From contig NZ_LZNS01000001.1 of the NCBI RefSeq assembly GCF_001984575.1, positions 3,345,881-3,409,880 on the forward strand: a DNA stretch of 64,000 nt, in the 5' to 3' direction. The translations under genes and the position numbers were made by a program. The notes under the pieces were generated by a model. That model was given only the letters and a program-made list of their open reading frames with translations. It made no database searches and was not told where the DNA came from. This stretch comes from Streptomyces sp. MP131-18 (GTDB lineage: Bacteria; Actinomycetota; Actinomycetes; Streptomycetales; Streptomycetaceae). Positions 8,291-17,602 of the stretch are shown here, one piece after another; within the stretch, counting starts at the first letter, position 1; every line of letters starts with the position of its first letter.

Positions 8291-10344
8291 GGTCCGCCGC
8301 CCTGCTCCGCCGCGGGGCCCTGGGCCGTTTTCTCCGCGGCCGGCCGCGGGTCCTGCGGGGCGCTCCCGGCCGGCACAGCGCTCGGCGCCGCGCTCGGCGC
8401 CGCGGTCGGGGCCTCGGCCAACTGGACCGCCGCCGGGGGACGTTCGGGGCGGTCCTGGGCGCCGCCGGGGACGCGCGCCAGGGCGCGGCCGATCGCGGCC
8501 GAGGCCGCGAAGCCCGCGCCGACCACCGCGGCGCCCCCGGCCGCGTCGAGCAGGTAGTGGTTCGCCGTGCCCATGATCACGACCGTCGTCAGCAGCGGGT
8601 AGGCGAGGCCCGCCACGCGCAGCCAGCGGTAGGGCGCGACGCGCCACAGCACGAGCGCGCACCACAGCGACCAGCCGACGTGCAGGGACGGCATCGCCGC
8701 GTACGGGTTGGTGATGCCGGTCAGGGCCCCGTACCGCGGATCGTTCAGGTCCTGCGGGCCGTTCGCGGTGTCGATGTAGCCGAGCCCCGGCATCAGGCGG
8801 GGCGGGGCCAGCGGGTACAGCCAGAAGCCGACGAGGCCGAACAGGGTGGTCAGCGCGAGCCAGCGGCGGGCGGTCCGGTACTCGGCCGGGTGCCGAACGA
8901 GCAGCCAGCCGAGGATCGTCAGCGGCACGGCGAAGTGGAACGTCTGGTAGTAGAAGTCCATCGCGTCGGACAGCCACGGTCTGGCGGCCACGGCCCGGTT
9001 GAGCGAGTGCTCGATGTCGATGTGCAGGAAGCGCTGGATGTCCAGGATCTGGTGGCCGTGCGCCTCCGCCGTGTCACGGTCGCCGCGGGCGTACGAACGC
9101 ACCCAGGAGTACGCCCAGTAGCCGACGCGGATGAGGAGCAGTTCGAGCAGCAGGTTCGGCCGCGAGGCCAGCCCGGCGCGCACCGGCCGCGACCACAGCT
9201 CCGAGCCGCGCGCGAGGAAGCGGACCGCGCAGGCGGCCAGCAGGGCGGCGATGAGCGGAATGTTCTCGCCGACGACCGCGAGCGACTCCAGCTTCGGCAC
9301 CAGCGCCGTGCCTTCGAGCACCAGCGCCAGCGCCACGAACACCGGCCACATCGGGCGGTCCGCGGTGCGCCGCCCGGCCCGGCCCGCGGCCGCGCACAGC
9401 AGCCACAGCTGCTGCTCCTGCCCGGCGACCGGGGTGGCGGCCAGCGCCGCGCAGCCGACGACGGCGGCGGCGAGCAGCGGCTGCCCGTCGCCCGCGTAGC
9501 GCGCGGCGCGGCGCAGCGCGAACCCGCACACCACGGTGGCCAGTACCGCGAAGGCCGCGATCTCCCCCGGGCCCGCCGCGCCGAGGCGCAGCAGCGCGCC
9601 GTGCAGCGACTGGTTGGCCGCCGCGTCCGGCGCCTCGCCGAGACCGGCCCCGGCCAGGTGGCGCAGCCAGAACGTCACGGATTCCGCGGGCCGCAGCGCC
9701 CACGCCAGCGCGGTGGCCGCGGCGAACGCGCCACCCGCCGTTCCCGCGGCGCGGCGGCGGCCGGTCAGCAGCAGCAGACCGGCGAACAGCAGCAGCGGCG
9801 GCTGGAGCGCGGCGGCCAGGCCGATGAACGCGCCCCCCGCGGCCCGCCGGGTCGCGAGCAGCCACCCGGCCAGGGCCAGCAGGATGGCGAACAGCCCGGC
9901 CTGCGCGACCGTGGCCGTCTCCCGCAGCGGCAGCGAGACGACCAGCAGGCAGAAGCCGGCGGGCGCGGCCCACCGGCGGTGGGCCGCGGGCAGGGCGCGG
10001 GCGGCGACCAGGACGAGGGCGGCGGCCGTCAGCAGCGTGAGGAGCAGCCACAGGATGCCGCGGTGCTCGGCCGGGAGACCGCCGAGCGGTTCGAGCAGCA
10101 GTCCGGCGGCGGGCGGCGCGGGCACGCCGTTCCCGGTGTGGAGCGGCGCGCTCCCGGACGGCAGCCCGGTGAGCCGTTCGTCCGGCGCGAGCCGCCACAC
10201 CTCCACGGCCTGGCGGGCGGCCAGCAGCCCGGCCGCCGCCCACAGCCCCCACACCGCGTACCGGCTGCGTGTCCCGCCCCGGCCACGCCCGGTTTCCGTC
10301 TCCGCCACCCCAGCGCCCTTTGCATCACGGCCTTGCCACGACAT
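8287..10344 (-). CDS. Glycosyltransferase 87 / PAP2 phosphatase fusion membrane protein
   Basis: A 685-residue polytopic membrane protein. Residues about 20-400 are a string of hydrophobic helices resembling GT87 (DUF2029) polyprenol-phosphate-mannose-dependent mannosyltransferases. About 430-640 is a PAP2_3-type phosphatase domain with the motifs AMPSLHVGW and ANHYLLDAAGG, which carry the catalytic histidines. A hydrophilic Pro/Ala tail follows. The combination suggests a role in cell-envelope lipid-linked sugar metabolism. ATG 10344 is chosen over an upstream start at 10479, which would lie inside ilvD; a GTG at 10308 is also possible. It follows ilvD by 79 bp on the same strand. Confidence 0.85.
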   Translation of the reverse strand: MSWQGRDAKGAGVAETETGRGRGGTRSRYAVWGLWAAAGLLAARQAVEVWRLAPDERLTGLPSGSAPLHTGNGVPAPPAAGLLLEPLGGLPAEHRGILWLLLTLLTAAALVLVAARALPAAHRRWAAPAGFCLLVVSLPLRETATVAQAGLFAILLALAGWLLATRRAAGGAFIGLAAALQPPLLLFAGLLLLTGRRRAAGTAGGAFAAATALAWALRPAESVTFWLRHLAGAGLGEAPDAAANQSLHGALLRLGAAGPGEIAAFAVLATVVCGFALRRAARYAGDGQPLLAAAVVGCAALAATPVAGQEQQLWLLCAAAGRAGRRTADRPMWPVFVALALVLEGTALVPKLESLAVVGENIPLIAALLAACAVRFLARGSELWSRPVRAGLASRPNLLLELLLIRVGYWAYSWVRSYARGDRDTAEAHGHQILDIQRFLHIDIEHSLNRAVAARPWLSDAMDFYYQTFHFAVPLTILGWLLVRHPAEYRTARRWLALTTLFGLVGFWLYPLAPPRLMPGLGYIDTANGPQDLNDPRYGALTGITNPYAAMPSLHVGWSLWCALVLWRVAPYRWLRVAGLAYPLLTTVVIMGTANHYLLDAAGGAAVVGAGFAASAAIGRALARVPGGAQDRPERPPAAVQLAEAPTAAPSAAPSAVPAGSAPQDPRPAAEKTAQGPAAEQGGGP

Positions 10345-10423
10345 GGCGGCCCGATGAACGCCGCCCAAAGGGAACCTACCCGGCGCACCGGGACAGCAGG
10401 TGCGGAGCCCCCCGCGGGGCGGG

Positions 10424-12289
10424 TCAGCCGGCCGTGCCCTCCACCGTGCCCTCCAGCTTGGCGACGTCGCGGACGGCACCCTTGTCGGCGCTGGTGGCCA
10501 TGGCCGCGTAGGCGCGCAGCGCCAGGGAGACCTTGCGGTCGCGGGAGGCGGGCAGGTACCGGCCGCCGAGGGCGGCGCGGCGCTCGGCCAGCTCCTCCTC
10601 GGACACCTTCAACTCGATGGCGCGGGACGGGATGTCGATGCGGACGAGGTCGCCGTCGCGCACCAGCGCGACGGTGCCGCCGGCCGCCGCCTCGGGCGAG
10701 ACGTGGCCGATGGAAAGACCCGAGGTGCCGCCGGAGAACCGGCCGTCGGTGATCAGCGCGCACGTGGCGCCGAGGCCGCGGCCCTTGAGGAACGCCGTGG
10801 GGTACAGCATTTCCTGCATGCCGGGGCCGCCGCGGGGGCCCTCGTAGCGGACGACGACCACGTCGCCCTCCTTGACGCGCTTGGCGAGGATCGCCTCGAC
10901 GGCTTCCTCCTGGGACTCCACCACGACGGCAGGGCCTTCGAACGTCCAGATCGACTCGTCGACGCCCGCGGTCTTCACGACACAGCCGTCGGCGGCGAGG
11001 TTGCCGTACAGCACGGCGAGGCCGCCGTCCGCGGAGTAGGCGTGCGCGGCGCCGCGGATGCAGCCCCGCTCCGCGTCCGTGTCCAGCGACTCCCAGCGTT
11101 CGGACTGGGAGAAGGCGCTGGCGGAACGGACGCAGCCGGGCGCCGCATGGAACATTTCCACCGCCTCGGGCGCGGGCGAGCCGCCGCGGATGTCCCACTT
11201 CTTCAGCCACTCGGCGAGCGAGTCGGCGTGCACACTGTGCACGTCCTCGTTGAGCAGCCCGGCGCGCTGGAGCTCGCCGAGGATCGCGGGGATGCCGCCG
11301 GCGCGGTGCACGTCCTCCATGTGGTACGAGCCGTTCGGCGCGACCTTGCAGACACAGGGGACGCGCCGGGAGACCGCGTCGATGTCGGCCATGTCGAAGG
11401 ACAGTTCGGCCTCCACGGCCGCGGCGAGCAGGTGCAGCACGGTGTTGGTGGAGCCGCCCATGGCGACGTCGAGGGCCATGGCGTTCTCGAAGGCGGCGCG
11501 CGAGGCGACGGCCCGCGGCAGCACGGTCGCGTCGTCCTGCTCGTAGTGGCGGCGGGTGACGTCGACGACCGTGCGGCCGGCCTCCTCGTACAGCGCGCGG
11601 CGGGCGGTGTGCGTGGCGAGGACGGAGCCGTTGCCCGGCAGGGCCAGGCCGAGTGCCTCGACCAGGCAGTTCATGGAGTTGGCGGTGAACATGCCGGAAC
11701 AGGAGCCGCAGGTCGGGCAGGCGGCCTCCTCGATCCGCAGCAGATCCTCGTCGGAGGTCGTGTCGGCGACCGCCTCGGACATGGCGTGGACCAGGTCCAG
11801 ATTGGAGCGGACCGTGCCGTCGACAAGGGTGGTCTTCCCGGCCTCCATCGGGCCGCCGGAGACGAAGACCGTCGGGATGTTCAGCCGCAGCGCGGCCATC
11901 AGCATGCCCGGGGTGATCTTGTCGCAGTTGGAGATGCAGACGAGGGCGTCGGCGCAGTGCGCCTCCACCATGTACTCCACGGAGTCGGCGATCAGGTCGC
12001 GGGAGGGCAGCGAGTACAGCATCCCGCCGTGGCCCATGGCGATGCCGTCGTCGACGGCGATGGTGTTGAACTCGCGCGGGATGCCGCCGGCCGCCGAGAT
12101 GGCGTCGGAGACGATCCGGCCGACCGGCTGGAGGTGGGTGTGGCCGGGCACGAACTCGGTGAAGCTGTTGGCCACGGCGATGATGGGCTTGCCGAAGTCC
12201 TCGCGCGCTACGCCGGCGGCGCGCAGGAGGGCGCGCGCGCCCGCCATGTTGCGGCCGTGGGTGACTGTGCGGGACCTGAGCGTCGCCAT
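10424..12289 (-). CDS. ilvD: Dihydroxy-acid dehydratase
   Basis: A 621-residue enzyme of valine, isoleucine and pantothenate synthesis that dehydrates 2,3-dihydroxy acids to 2-oxo acids. The iron-sulphur ligand motifs are [12 protein letters not shown] and [17 protein letters not shown]; the family core [12 protein letters not shown] and C-terminal GRFSGGTSG are present. Length fits the long (E. coli-like) form. The ATG at 12289 is preceded by GGAGAGG. The coaX and panC genes elsewhere in this window use products derived from the valine branch, though they are not linked to ilvD. Confidence 0.96.
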   Translation of the reverse strand: MATLRSRTVTHGRNMAGARALLRAAGVAREDFGKPIIAVANSFTEFVPGHTHLQPVGRIVSDAISAAGGIPREFNTIAVDDGIAMGHGGMLYSLPSRDLIADSVEYMVEAHCADALVCISNCDKITPGMLMAALRLNIPTVFVSGGPMEAGKTTLVDGTVRSNLDLVHAMSEAVADTTSDEDLLRIEEAACPTCGSCSGMFTANSMNCLVEALGLALPGNGSVLATHTARRALYEEAGRTVVDVTRRHYEQDDATVLPRAVASRAAFENAMALDVAMGGSTNTVLHLLAAAVEAELSFDMADIDAVSRRVPCVCKVAPNGSYHMEDVHRAGGIPAILGELQRAGLLNEDVHSVHADSLAEWLKKWDIRGGSPAPEAVEMFHAAPGCVRSASAFSQSERWESLDTDAERGCIRGAAHAYSADGGLAVLYGNLAADGCVVKTAGVDESIWTFEGPAVVVESQEEAVEAILAKRVKEGDVVVVRYEGPRGGPGMQEMLYPTAFLKGRGLGATCALITDGRFSGGTSGLSIGHVSPEAAAGGTVALVRDGDLVRIDIPSRAIELKVSEEELAERRAALGGRYLPASRDRKVSLALRAYAAMATSADKGAVRDVAKLEGTVEGTAG

Positions 12290-12430
12290 GATCCGTGTCC
12301 TCTCCTGCGAAGTCCCTGCGGAAGCCGAGTGGCCCGGGCCTCCGAGGCTACGCCTTCCGCCCGCCTGCCGGGACTCGCATACCGGAATCCGAGACGCCGG
12401 ACGGACGAGGTCACCCGGCGACGGAAGGCG

Positions 12431-13363
<933 letters not shown>

Positions 13364-13385
13364 TACGCCAGGGTAAGGGGCGGGG

Positions 13386-13391
13386 TAGCGT
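13386..13391 (+). promoter_or_regulatory. -10 box of a leaderless promoter for ppx/gppA
   Basis: TAGCGT ends eight bases before the ATG at 13400. No Shine-Dalgarno sequence lies between, so transcription would begin at or next to the start codon. Confidence 0.6.
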
Positions 13392-13399
13392 GGACGTTC

Positions 13400-14332
13400 A
13401 TGAGGCTCGGTGTTCTCGACGTGGGTTCCAATACGGTTCACCTGCTGGTGGTCGACGCGCATCCAGGGGCACGGCCGCTGCCGGCCTACTCGCACAAGGC
13501 GGAGTTGCGCCTCGCCGAGCTGCTCGACGAGCGCGGCGCGATCGGCGGCGACGGGGTGGACCGGCTGGTGGCCACCGTCCGGGAGGCGCTCGAGGTCGCC
13601 GAGGACCACGGGGTCGCGGATCTGCTGCCGTTCGCGACCTCCGCGGTGCGGGAGGCGAGCAACGCGGACGAGGTGCTCGGCCGGGTCGCCGACGAGACGG
13701 GGGTCGGCCTCCAGGTGCTGTCCGGGCAGGACGAGGCGCGGCTCACGTTCCTCGCGGCGCGGCGGTGGCTGGGCTGGTCGGCGGGGCGGCTGCTGATGTT
13801 CGACATCGGCGGCGGCTCGCTGGAGATCGCGTACGGCCTTGACGAGGAGCCGGACGCCGCTGCCTCGTTGCCGCTCGGCGCGGGCCGCCTGACCGCGGCG
13901 CGGCTGCCGGGCGACCCGCCCTCGCCCGCGGACGTGCGGTCGCTTCGCCGCGACGTCCGTTCGCAAGTGGCCCGCGTGGTCGGGGACTTCTCCCGCCTGG
14001 GGGCGCCGGACCGGGTGGTGGCGACCTCCAAGACGTTCAAGCAGCTGGCCAGGATCGCCGGCGCGGCGCGTTCGACGGAGGGCCTGTACGTGCGGCGCGA
14101 CCTGCACCGGGCCGACCTCCAGAAGTGCGGCCAGCGGCTGGCCGAGCTGCCGGTGCGCGAACGGCAGCAGCTGCCCGGCGTTTCGGAGGGGCGGGCCCGG
14201 CAGCTGCTGGCCGGCGCGGTGGTGGCGGAGGCGGCGATGGACCTCTTCGGCGTCGAGACGGTGGAGATCTGCCCGTGGGCGCTGCGGGAGGGCGTGATCC
14301 TCCGCCGCCTCGACCGCATGCGGACGGCGTGA
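13400..14332 (+). CDS. Ppx/GppA family phosphatase
   Basis: A 310-residue exopolyphosphatase/pppGpp-phosphohydrolase family protein of the ASKHA fold. The phosphate-1 motif is [16 protein letters not shown], the phosphate-2 motif is [13 protein letters not shown], and [13 protein letters not shown] fits the connecting region. The C-terminal HD-like domain of long GppA is missing; the protein has the short, actinobacterial length. It would hydrolyse polyphosphate and/or (p)ppGpp. Start at ATG 13400 is supported by the leaderless -10 box. Confidence 0.92.
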   Translation: MRLGVLDVGSNTVHLLVVDAHPGARPLPAYSHKAELRLAELLDERGAIGGDGVDRLVATVREALEVAEDHGVADLLPFATSAVREASNADEVLGRVADETGVGLQVLSGQDEARLTFLAARRWLGWSAGRLLMFDIGGGSLEIAYGLDEEPDAAASLPLGAGRLTAARLPGDPPSPADVRSLRRDVRSQVARVVGDFSRLGAPDRVVATSKTFKQLARIAGAARSTEGLYVRRDLHRADLQKCGQRLAELPVRERQQLPGVSEGRARQLLAGAVVAEAAMDLFGVETVEICPWALREGVILRRLDRMRTA

Positions 14333-14345
14333 GGGGCGGCCCTCA
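14330..14345. terminator. Mini-palindrome formed by two convergent stop codons
   Basis: TGAGGG-GCGG-CCCTCA spans the TGA of ppx/gppA and the TGA of the convergent ABC permease. A 6-bp stem with a 4-base loop could act as a compact bidirectional terminator, but it is short. Confidence 0.4.
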
Positions 14346-15080
14346 GGCCGTGCGGCGGCGCAGGGTCGCGGCGCCGAGCGCGAGAACGGCGAGCGCGCTC
14401 CCGGCGACGATGACCACGTCCCGCCAGAAGTCGGCGGTAAGTTCGCTGTTGTTGAGCACTTCCGTCATGCCGTCGACCGCGTATGACATCGGCAGCACGT
14501 TGGAGGTGTACTCAAGCACCGGCTGCATGGTGTCCCGGGGCGCGAAGAGGCCGCACAGCAGGATCTGCGGAACGATCAGCGCGGGCATGAACTGGACGGC
14601 CTGGAACTCCGAGGCGGCGAACGCGGACACGAAGAGGCCGAGCGCCGTGCCCAGCAGGGCGTTGAGCAGGGCGACGAAGAGCAGGAACCAGGGCGATCCC
14701 TCGATGTCGAGGTCGAGGAACCACAGCGCGACGCCGGTGGCGAGACCGGCCTGGACGACCGCGAACGCGCCGAACGCGAGCGCGTAGCCGGCGATCAGGT
14801 CGCCCTTCCCGAGCGGCATCGTCATCAGCCGCTCCAGCGTGCCCGAGGTCCGCTCGCGCAGCGTCGCGATCGAGGTGACCAGGAACATCGTCACCATGGG
14901 GAAGATGCCGAGCAGGGCCGAGCCGATGAAGTCGAACGAGTCGCGGTCGGCGTCGAAGACGTAGTACAGCAGGACCAGCAGCAGTACCGGGACGAGCAGG
15001 AGCAACCCGATCGTCCGCGGGTCGTGGCCGAGCTGGCGCAGCACGCGGCCTGCGGTGGCCAGGGTCCTGGTCGGGCTCAT
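14343..15080 (-). CDS. ABC-2 type transporter permease
   Basis: A 245-residue permease with six predicted helices (near residues 24-41, 55-76, 101-125, 133-155, 166-187 and 220-239) and the ABC-2 signature [17 protein letters not shown]. It resembles DrrB/YadH-type drug exporter permeases. Its ATG (15080) overlaps the stop of the ATPase gene (ATGA), so the two are coupled. The likely role is efflux of a small molecule under control of the neighbouring TetR protein. Confidence 0.92.
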   Translation of the reverse strand: MSPTRTLATAGRVLRQLGHDPRTIGLLLLVPVLLLVLLYYVFDADRDSFDFIGSALLGIFPMVTMFLVTSIATLRERTSGTLERLMTMPLGKGDLIAGYALAFGAFAVVQAGLATGVALWFLDLDIEGSPWFLLFVALLNALLGTALGLFVSAFAASEFQAVQFMPALIVPQILLCGLFAPRDTMQPVLEYTSNVLPMSYAVDGMTEVLNNSELTADFWRDVVIVAGSALAVLALGAATLRRRTA

Positions 15081-15949
15081 CGCGACACCTCCGCCGTGCT
15101 GCCGTCGCGGCCGGCCGCCCGGTCCGCGGCCCGCCGACGGCCGCCGCTCCCGCCGGTCCCGCCGGTCCCGCCGGTCCCGCCGTTGTCCTCGTCGTCGGCC
15201 GCGTCGCCGACGAGGTGCAGGAAGGCGTGCTCGACGGAGTCGGTGCCGGTACGGGCCCGCAGCTCCTCGGGGGTGCCCTCGGCGAGGACGCGGCCCTCGC
15301 GCATCAGCATCAGCCGGTCGCAGCGGTCGGCCTCGTCCATCACGTGCGAGGAGATCAGCAGCGTGGCCCCCCGCTCGGCCGCCAGCCGGTGGAACAGATT
15401 CCACAGGCTGCGGCGCAGCACCGGATCGAGACCCACCGTCGGCTCGTCGAGCACCAGCAGCTCCGGCGCGCCCAGCAGCGCCACCGCCAGCGACACCCTG
15501 GCCCGCTCGCCGCCGGAGAGATTGGCCGCGAGGGCGTCCGCGTGGCTGTGGAGGTCGACGTCGGTGAGCGCGGCGTCGACCTGGTCCGCGCGCTCGGCGC
15601 GCGGGACGCCGAGGACGGCGGCGTAGTAGTCCAGGTTCTGTCTGGCCGTCAGGTCGAGGTAGACGGACGGGGCCTGGGTGACGTAGCCGAGGCGGTGGCG
15701 CAGCGCGGCGCTGCCGGCCCGTTCGCCCAGCACATCGAGGCGCCCCGTCACCCGAGCCTGCGCCCCCACGACCGCCCGCATCAGCGTCGTCTTGCCGCAG
15801 CCGGAAGGCCCGAGCAGCCCGGTCACGGTGCCACGCGGCACCGAGAACTCCAGCTCCTTCAGCACCGGCTTCCCGCCGCGCACGACGCCGAGATCGCGGG
15901 CGTGGACGGCCGGTGGCGGGGAGGTTCCCTCCCGATGTTTATTAACCAT
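15077..15949 (-). CDS. ABC transporter ATP-binding protein
   Basis: A 290-residue ATPase of the drug-export type. Walker A is GPSGCGKTT, the Q-loop is YVTQ, the signature is [10 protein letters not shown], Walker B is [13 protein letters not shown], and the switch His is in [13 protein letters not shown]. The C-terminal tail is a Gly/Thr-rich low-complexity stretch followed by an Arg-rich end, outside the ATPase fold. Start ATG 15949 (MVNKHREG) lies in an AT-rich patch that also holds a palindromic operator. The gene is coupled to the ABC-2 permease. Confidence 0.93.
   Translation of the reverse strand: MVNKHREGTSPPPAVHARDLGVVRGGKPVLKELEFSVPRGTVTGLLGPSGCGKTTLMRAVVGAQARVTGRLDVLGERAGSAALRHRLGYVTQAPSVYLDLTARQNLDYYAAVLGVPRAERADQVDAALTDVDLHSHADALAANLSGGERARVSLAVALLGAPELLVLDEPTVGLDPVLRRSLWNLFHRLAAERGATLLISSHVMDEADRCDRLMLMREGRVLAEGTPEELRARTGTDSVEHAFLHLVGDAADDEDNGGTGGTGGTGGSGGRRRAADRAAGRDGSTAEVSR
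15151..15182. repeat. 9-bp tandem repeat in the ABC ATPase tail
   Basis: About 3.5 copies of CGCCGGTCC encode a Gly-Gly-Thr repeat in the C-terminal tail of the ABC ATPase. The unit length keeps the frame. Confidence 0.85.
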
Positions 15950-15958
15950 GCGTTTAAT
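15941..15958. promoter_or_regulatory. Putative TetR operator over the ABC start codon
   Basis: An 18-bp imperfect palindrome, ATTAACC-ATGC-GTTTAAT, includes the start codon of the ABC ATPase and lies in an isolated AT-rich patch between divergent units. The neighbouring TetR gene makes it the obvious candidate regulator. The site would block the transcription start of the exporter genes. Protein-operator pairing is inference. Confidence 0.55.
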
Positions 15959-15985
15959 TTTCCTCCCGAGTGTGCCCGCGGTCAA
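15957..15985 (-). promoter_or_regulatory. Promoter of the ABC exporter genes
   Basis: On the minus strand a TTGACC -35 box (15980-15985) is followed, after 17 bases, by GAAAAT (15957-15962). The start codon comes seven bases later. The spacing suggests a leaderless mRNA, although GGAGG also occurs twelve bases before the ATG. Confidence 0.6.
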
Positions 15986-16008
15986 ACGGGGAAGCGGGGC
16001 CCGGCACG

Positions 16009-16014
16009 TAGGCT
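16009..16014 (+). promoter_or_regulatory. -10 box of a leaderless promoter, isomerase-tetR operon
   Basis: TAGGCT ends seven bases before the GTG at 16022, with no Shine-Dalgarno sequence between. It fixes the choice of GTG start for the isomerase-like gene. Confidence 0.6.
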
Positions 16015-16021
16015 TGGCGCC

Positions 16022-16864
16022 GTGGCACATCAGGTACCTGTTCCGGACGCGAAGGTCGCGCTTTCGACCGCCTCCGTGTACCCGGAAAACACCGCGGCAG
16101 CCTTCGCGATAGCCGGTCAACTCGGCTATGACGGCGTCGAGGTGATGGTCTGGACGGACCCGGTGAGCCAGGACGTGGACGCCCTGCGCGACCTCTCCGA
16201 GCGCCACGGCATCCCCGTCCTGGCCGTGCACGCACCCTGCCTGCTCGTGACCCAGCGGGTATGGGGCACCGACCCGTGGCGGAAGCTGCTGCGCGCCCGC
16301 GAGGCGGCCGGGCGCCTCGGCGCCTCGACAGTCGTGGTGCACCCGCCGTTCCGCTGGCAGCGCACCTACGCCCGCGACTTCGTGCGGGGCATCCGGCGGC
16401 TCGGCGACGAGAGCGGCGTCGCCTTCGCGGTCGAAAACATGTACCCGTGGCGCTACCGCGACCGGGAGCTGCTGGCCTACTCGCCCGGCTGGGACCCGAC
16501 GGAGGAGGAGTACCCCGCCTTCACGCTCGACGTCTCGCACACCGCGACATCGCGCTCCGACACCCTGGCCATGGCCGACCGCATGGGCGAGCGGCTCGGG
16601 CACGTCCACATCGCGGACGGCAGCGGCTCGGGCAAGGACGAGCACCTGATCCCGGGGCGCGGCAGCCAGCCCTGCGCCGCCCTGCTGGAACGACTCGCCG
16701 CCACCGGCTACACCGGCCACGTCGTCGTCGAGGTCAACACACGCAGGGCGGCCTCCCCCGAGGCCAGGCGGGCGGACCTCGCCGAGGCGCTCGCGTTCAC
16801 CCGGCTGCACCTGGCGACCGCGCCGCCCGCGGTGAACCACGGCGCCGGCGGGGGGACCCGATGA
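16022..16864 (+). CDS. Sugar phosphate isomerase/epimerase-like TIM-barrel protein
   Basis: A 280-residue AP-endonuclease-2/xylose-isomerase-like TIM barrel. Family features include [68 protein letters not shown] and [10 protein letters not shown]; the His, Glu and Asp residues in these strands are the usual metal ligands. The substrate is unknown. The GTG at 16022 is placed by the leaderless promoter. The stop overlaps the start of the TetR gene (ATGA), so the two are co-translated. Confidence 0.85.
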   Translation: MAHQVPVPDAKVALSTASVYPENTAAAFAIAGQLGYDGVEVMVWTDPVSQDVDALRDLSERHGIPVLAVHAPCLLVTQRVWGTDPWRKLLRAREAAGRLGASTVVVHPPFRWQRTYARDFVRGIRRLGDESGVAFAVENMYPWRYRDRELLAYSPGWDPTEEEYPAFTLDVSHTATSRSDTLAMADRMGERLGHVHIADGSGSGKDEHLIPGRGSQPCAALLERLAATGYTGHVVVEVNTRRAASPEARRADLAEALAFTRLHLATAPPAVNHGAGGGTR

Positions 16865-17592
16865 GCACCGAACCGGCGACCGGACGGCCGGCCCGCAGGC
16901 GCGGACGGCCCTCGCGGGCCGACCTGGCCGACGGCACGCCTGCGGCGCGGGACCGCATTCTGGCCTCGGCGCGGGCCGTCTTCGCGGAGCGCGGCTACGA
17001 CAAGGCGTCGATCCGCGCCATCGCGCGCGGCGCCGAGGTCAATCCGGCGCTCGTGCATCACTATTTCGGGAAGAAGGAGCAGGTCTTCGCCGCGGCGGTG
17101 GCCGACGCCACGGCACCCGCGGCCCAGGGCCTGTCGCGGGACACGCAGTTCCGGCCGGAGGAGTTCGGCGAACGGTTCACCCGGCTGTTCTTCACCATCT
17201 GGGAGAACCCGGTCACCCGCAGCCCCCTGCTCGCCGTCGTCAGATCCGCGGTGAACAACGAGACGGCCGCCGGCATCTTCCGCGGCATCGTCACCTCGCA
17301 GATGCTCGCCCGCGTCGCCGGCGGACTCGACTCCCCCGACGCCGAGCTGCGCGCGGAGCTGGCCGCCGCCCAGCTCATCGGCGCCGTGCTGCTGCGGTAC
17401 GTCCTGAAGATCGAGCCGCTGGCCGGCGCCGACGCCGAGGACCTGATCCGCCGCCTGTCCCCCGTCGTCCAGCACCACCTCACGGGCACCGCGGGCCGCC
17501 CGGTCCTGCCGCCCCCGCTGCTCTCACCGTCGGCGCCGGGCCCGGCCCCCGGGACGACCGAGACCGGCACCGGCACCGGCACGGCCGTCTGA
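16861..17592 (+). CDS. TetR family transcriptional regulator
   Basis: A 243-residue regulator. The N-terminal TetR helix-turn-helix is at about 28-75: [20 protein letters not shown], then [19 protein letters not shown]. The C-terminal ligand domain continues to about 210. A Pro/Gly/Thr tail ends in a short GTGTGT repeat. It is coupled to the isomerase-like gene and encoded divergently from the ABC exporter, whose promoter carries a palindrome. Repression of the exporter until a ligand binds is the likely job. Confidence 0.92.
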   Translation: MSTEPATGRPARRRGRPSRADLADGTPAARDRILASARAVFAERGYDKASIRAIARGAEVNPALVHHYFGKKEQVFAAAVADATAPAAQGLSRDTQFRPEEFGERFTRLFFTIWENPVTRSPLLAVVRSAVNNETAAGIFRGIVTSQMLARVAGGLDSPDAELRAELAAAQLIGAVLLRYVLKIEPLAGADAEDLIRRLSPVVQHHLTGTAGRPVLPPPLLSPSAPGPAPGTTETGTGTGTAV

Positions 17593-17602
17593 CCGTGGCG
17601 CG

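Noticed and set aside
5351..8977. A 1208-codon open frame antisense to the kinase gene
   Set aside because: It is a shadow of the kinase gene, strongly Arg/Pro-rich, with no conserved motif and no start signal.
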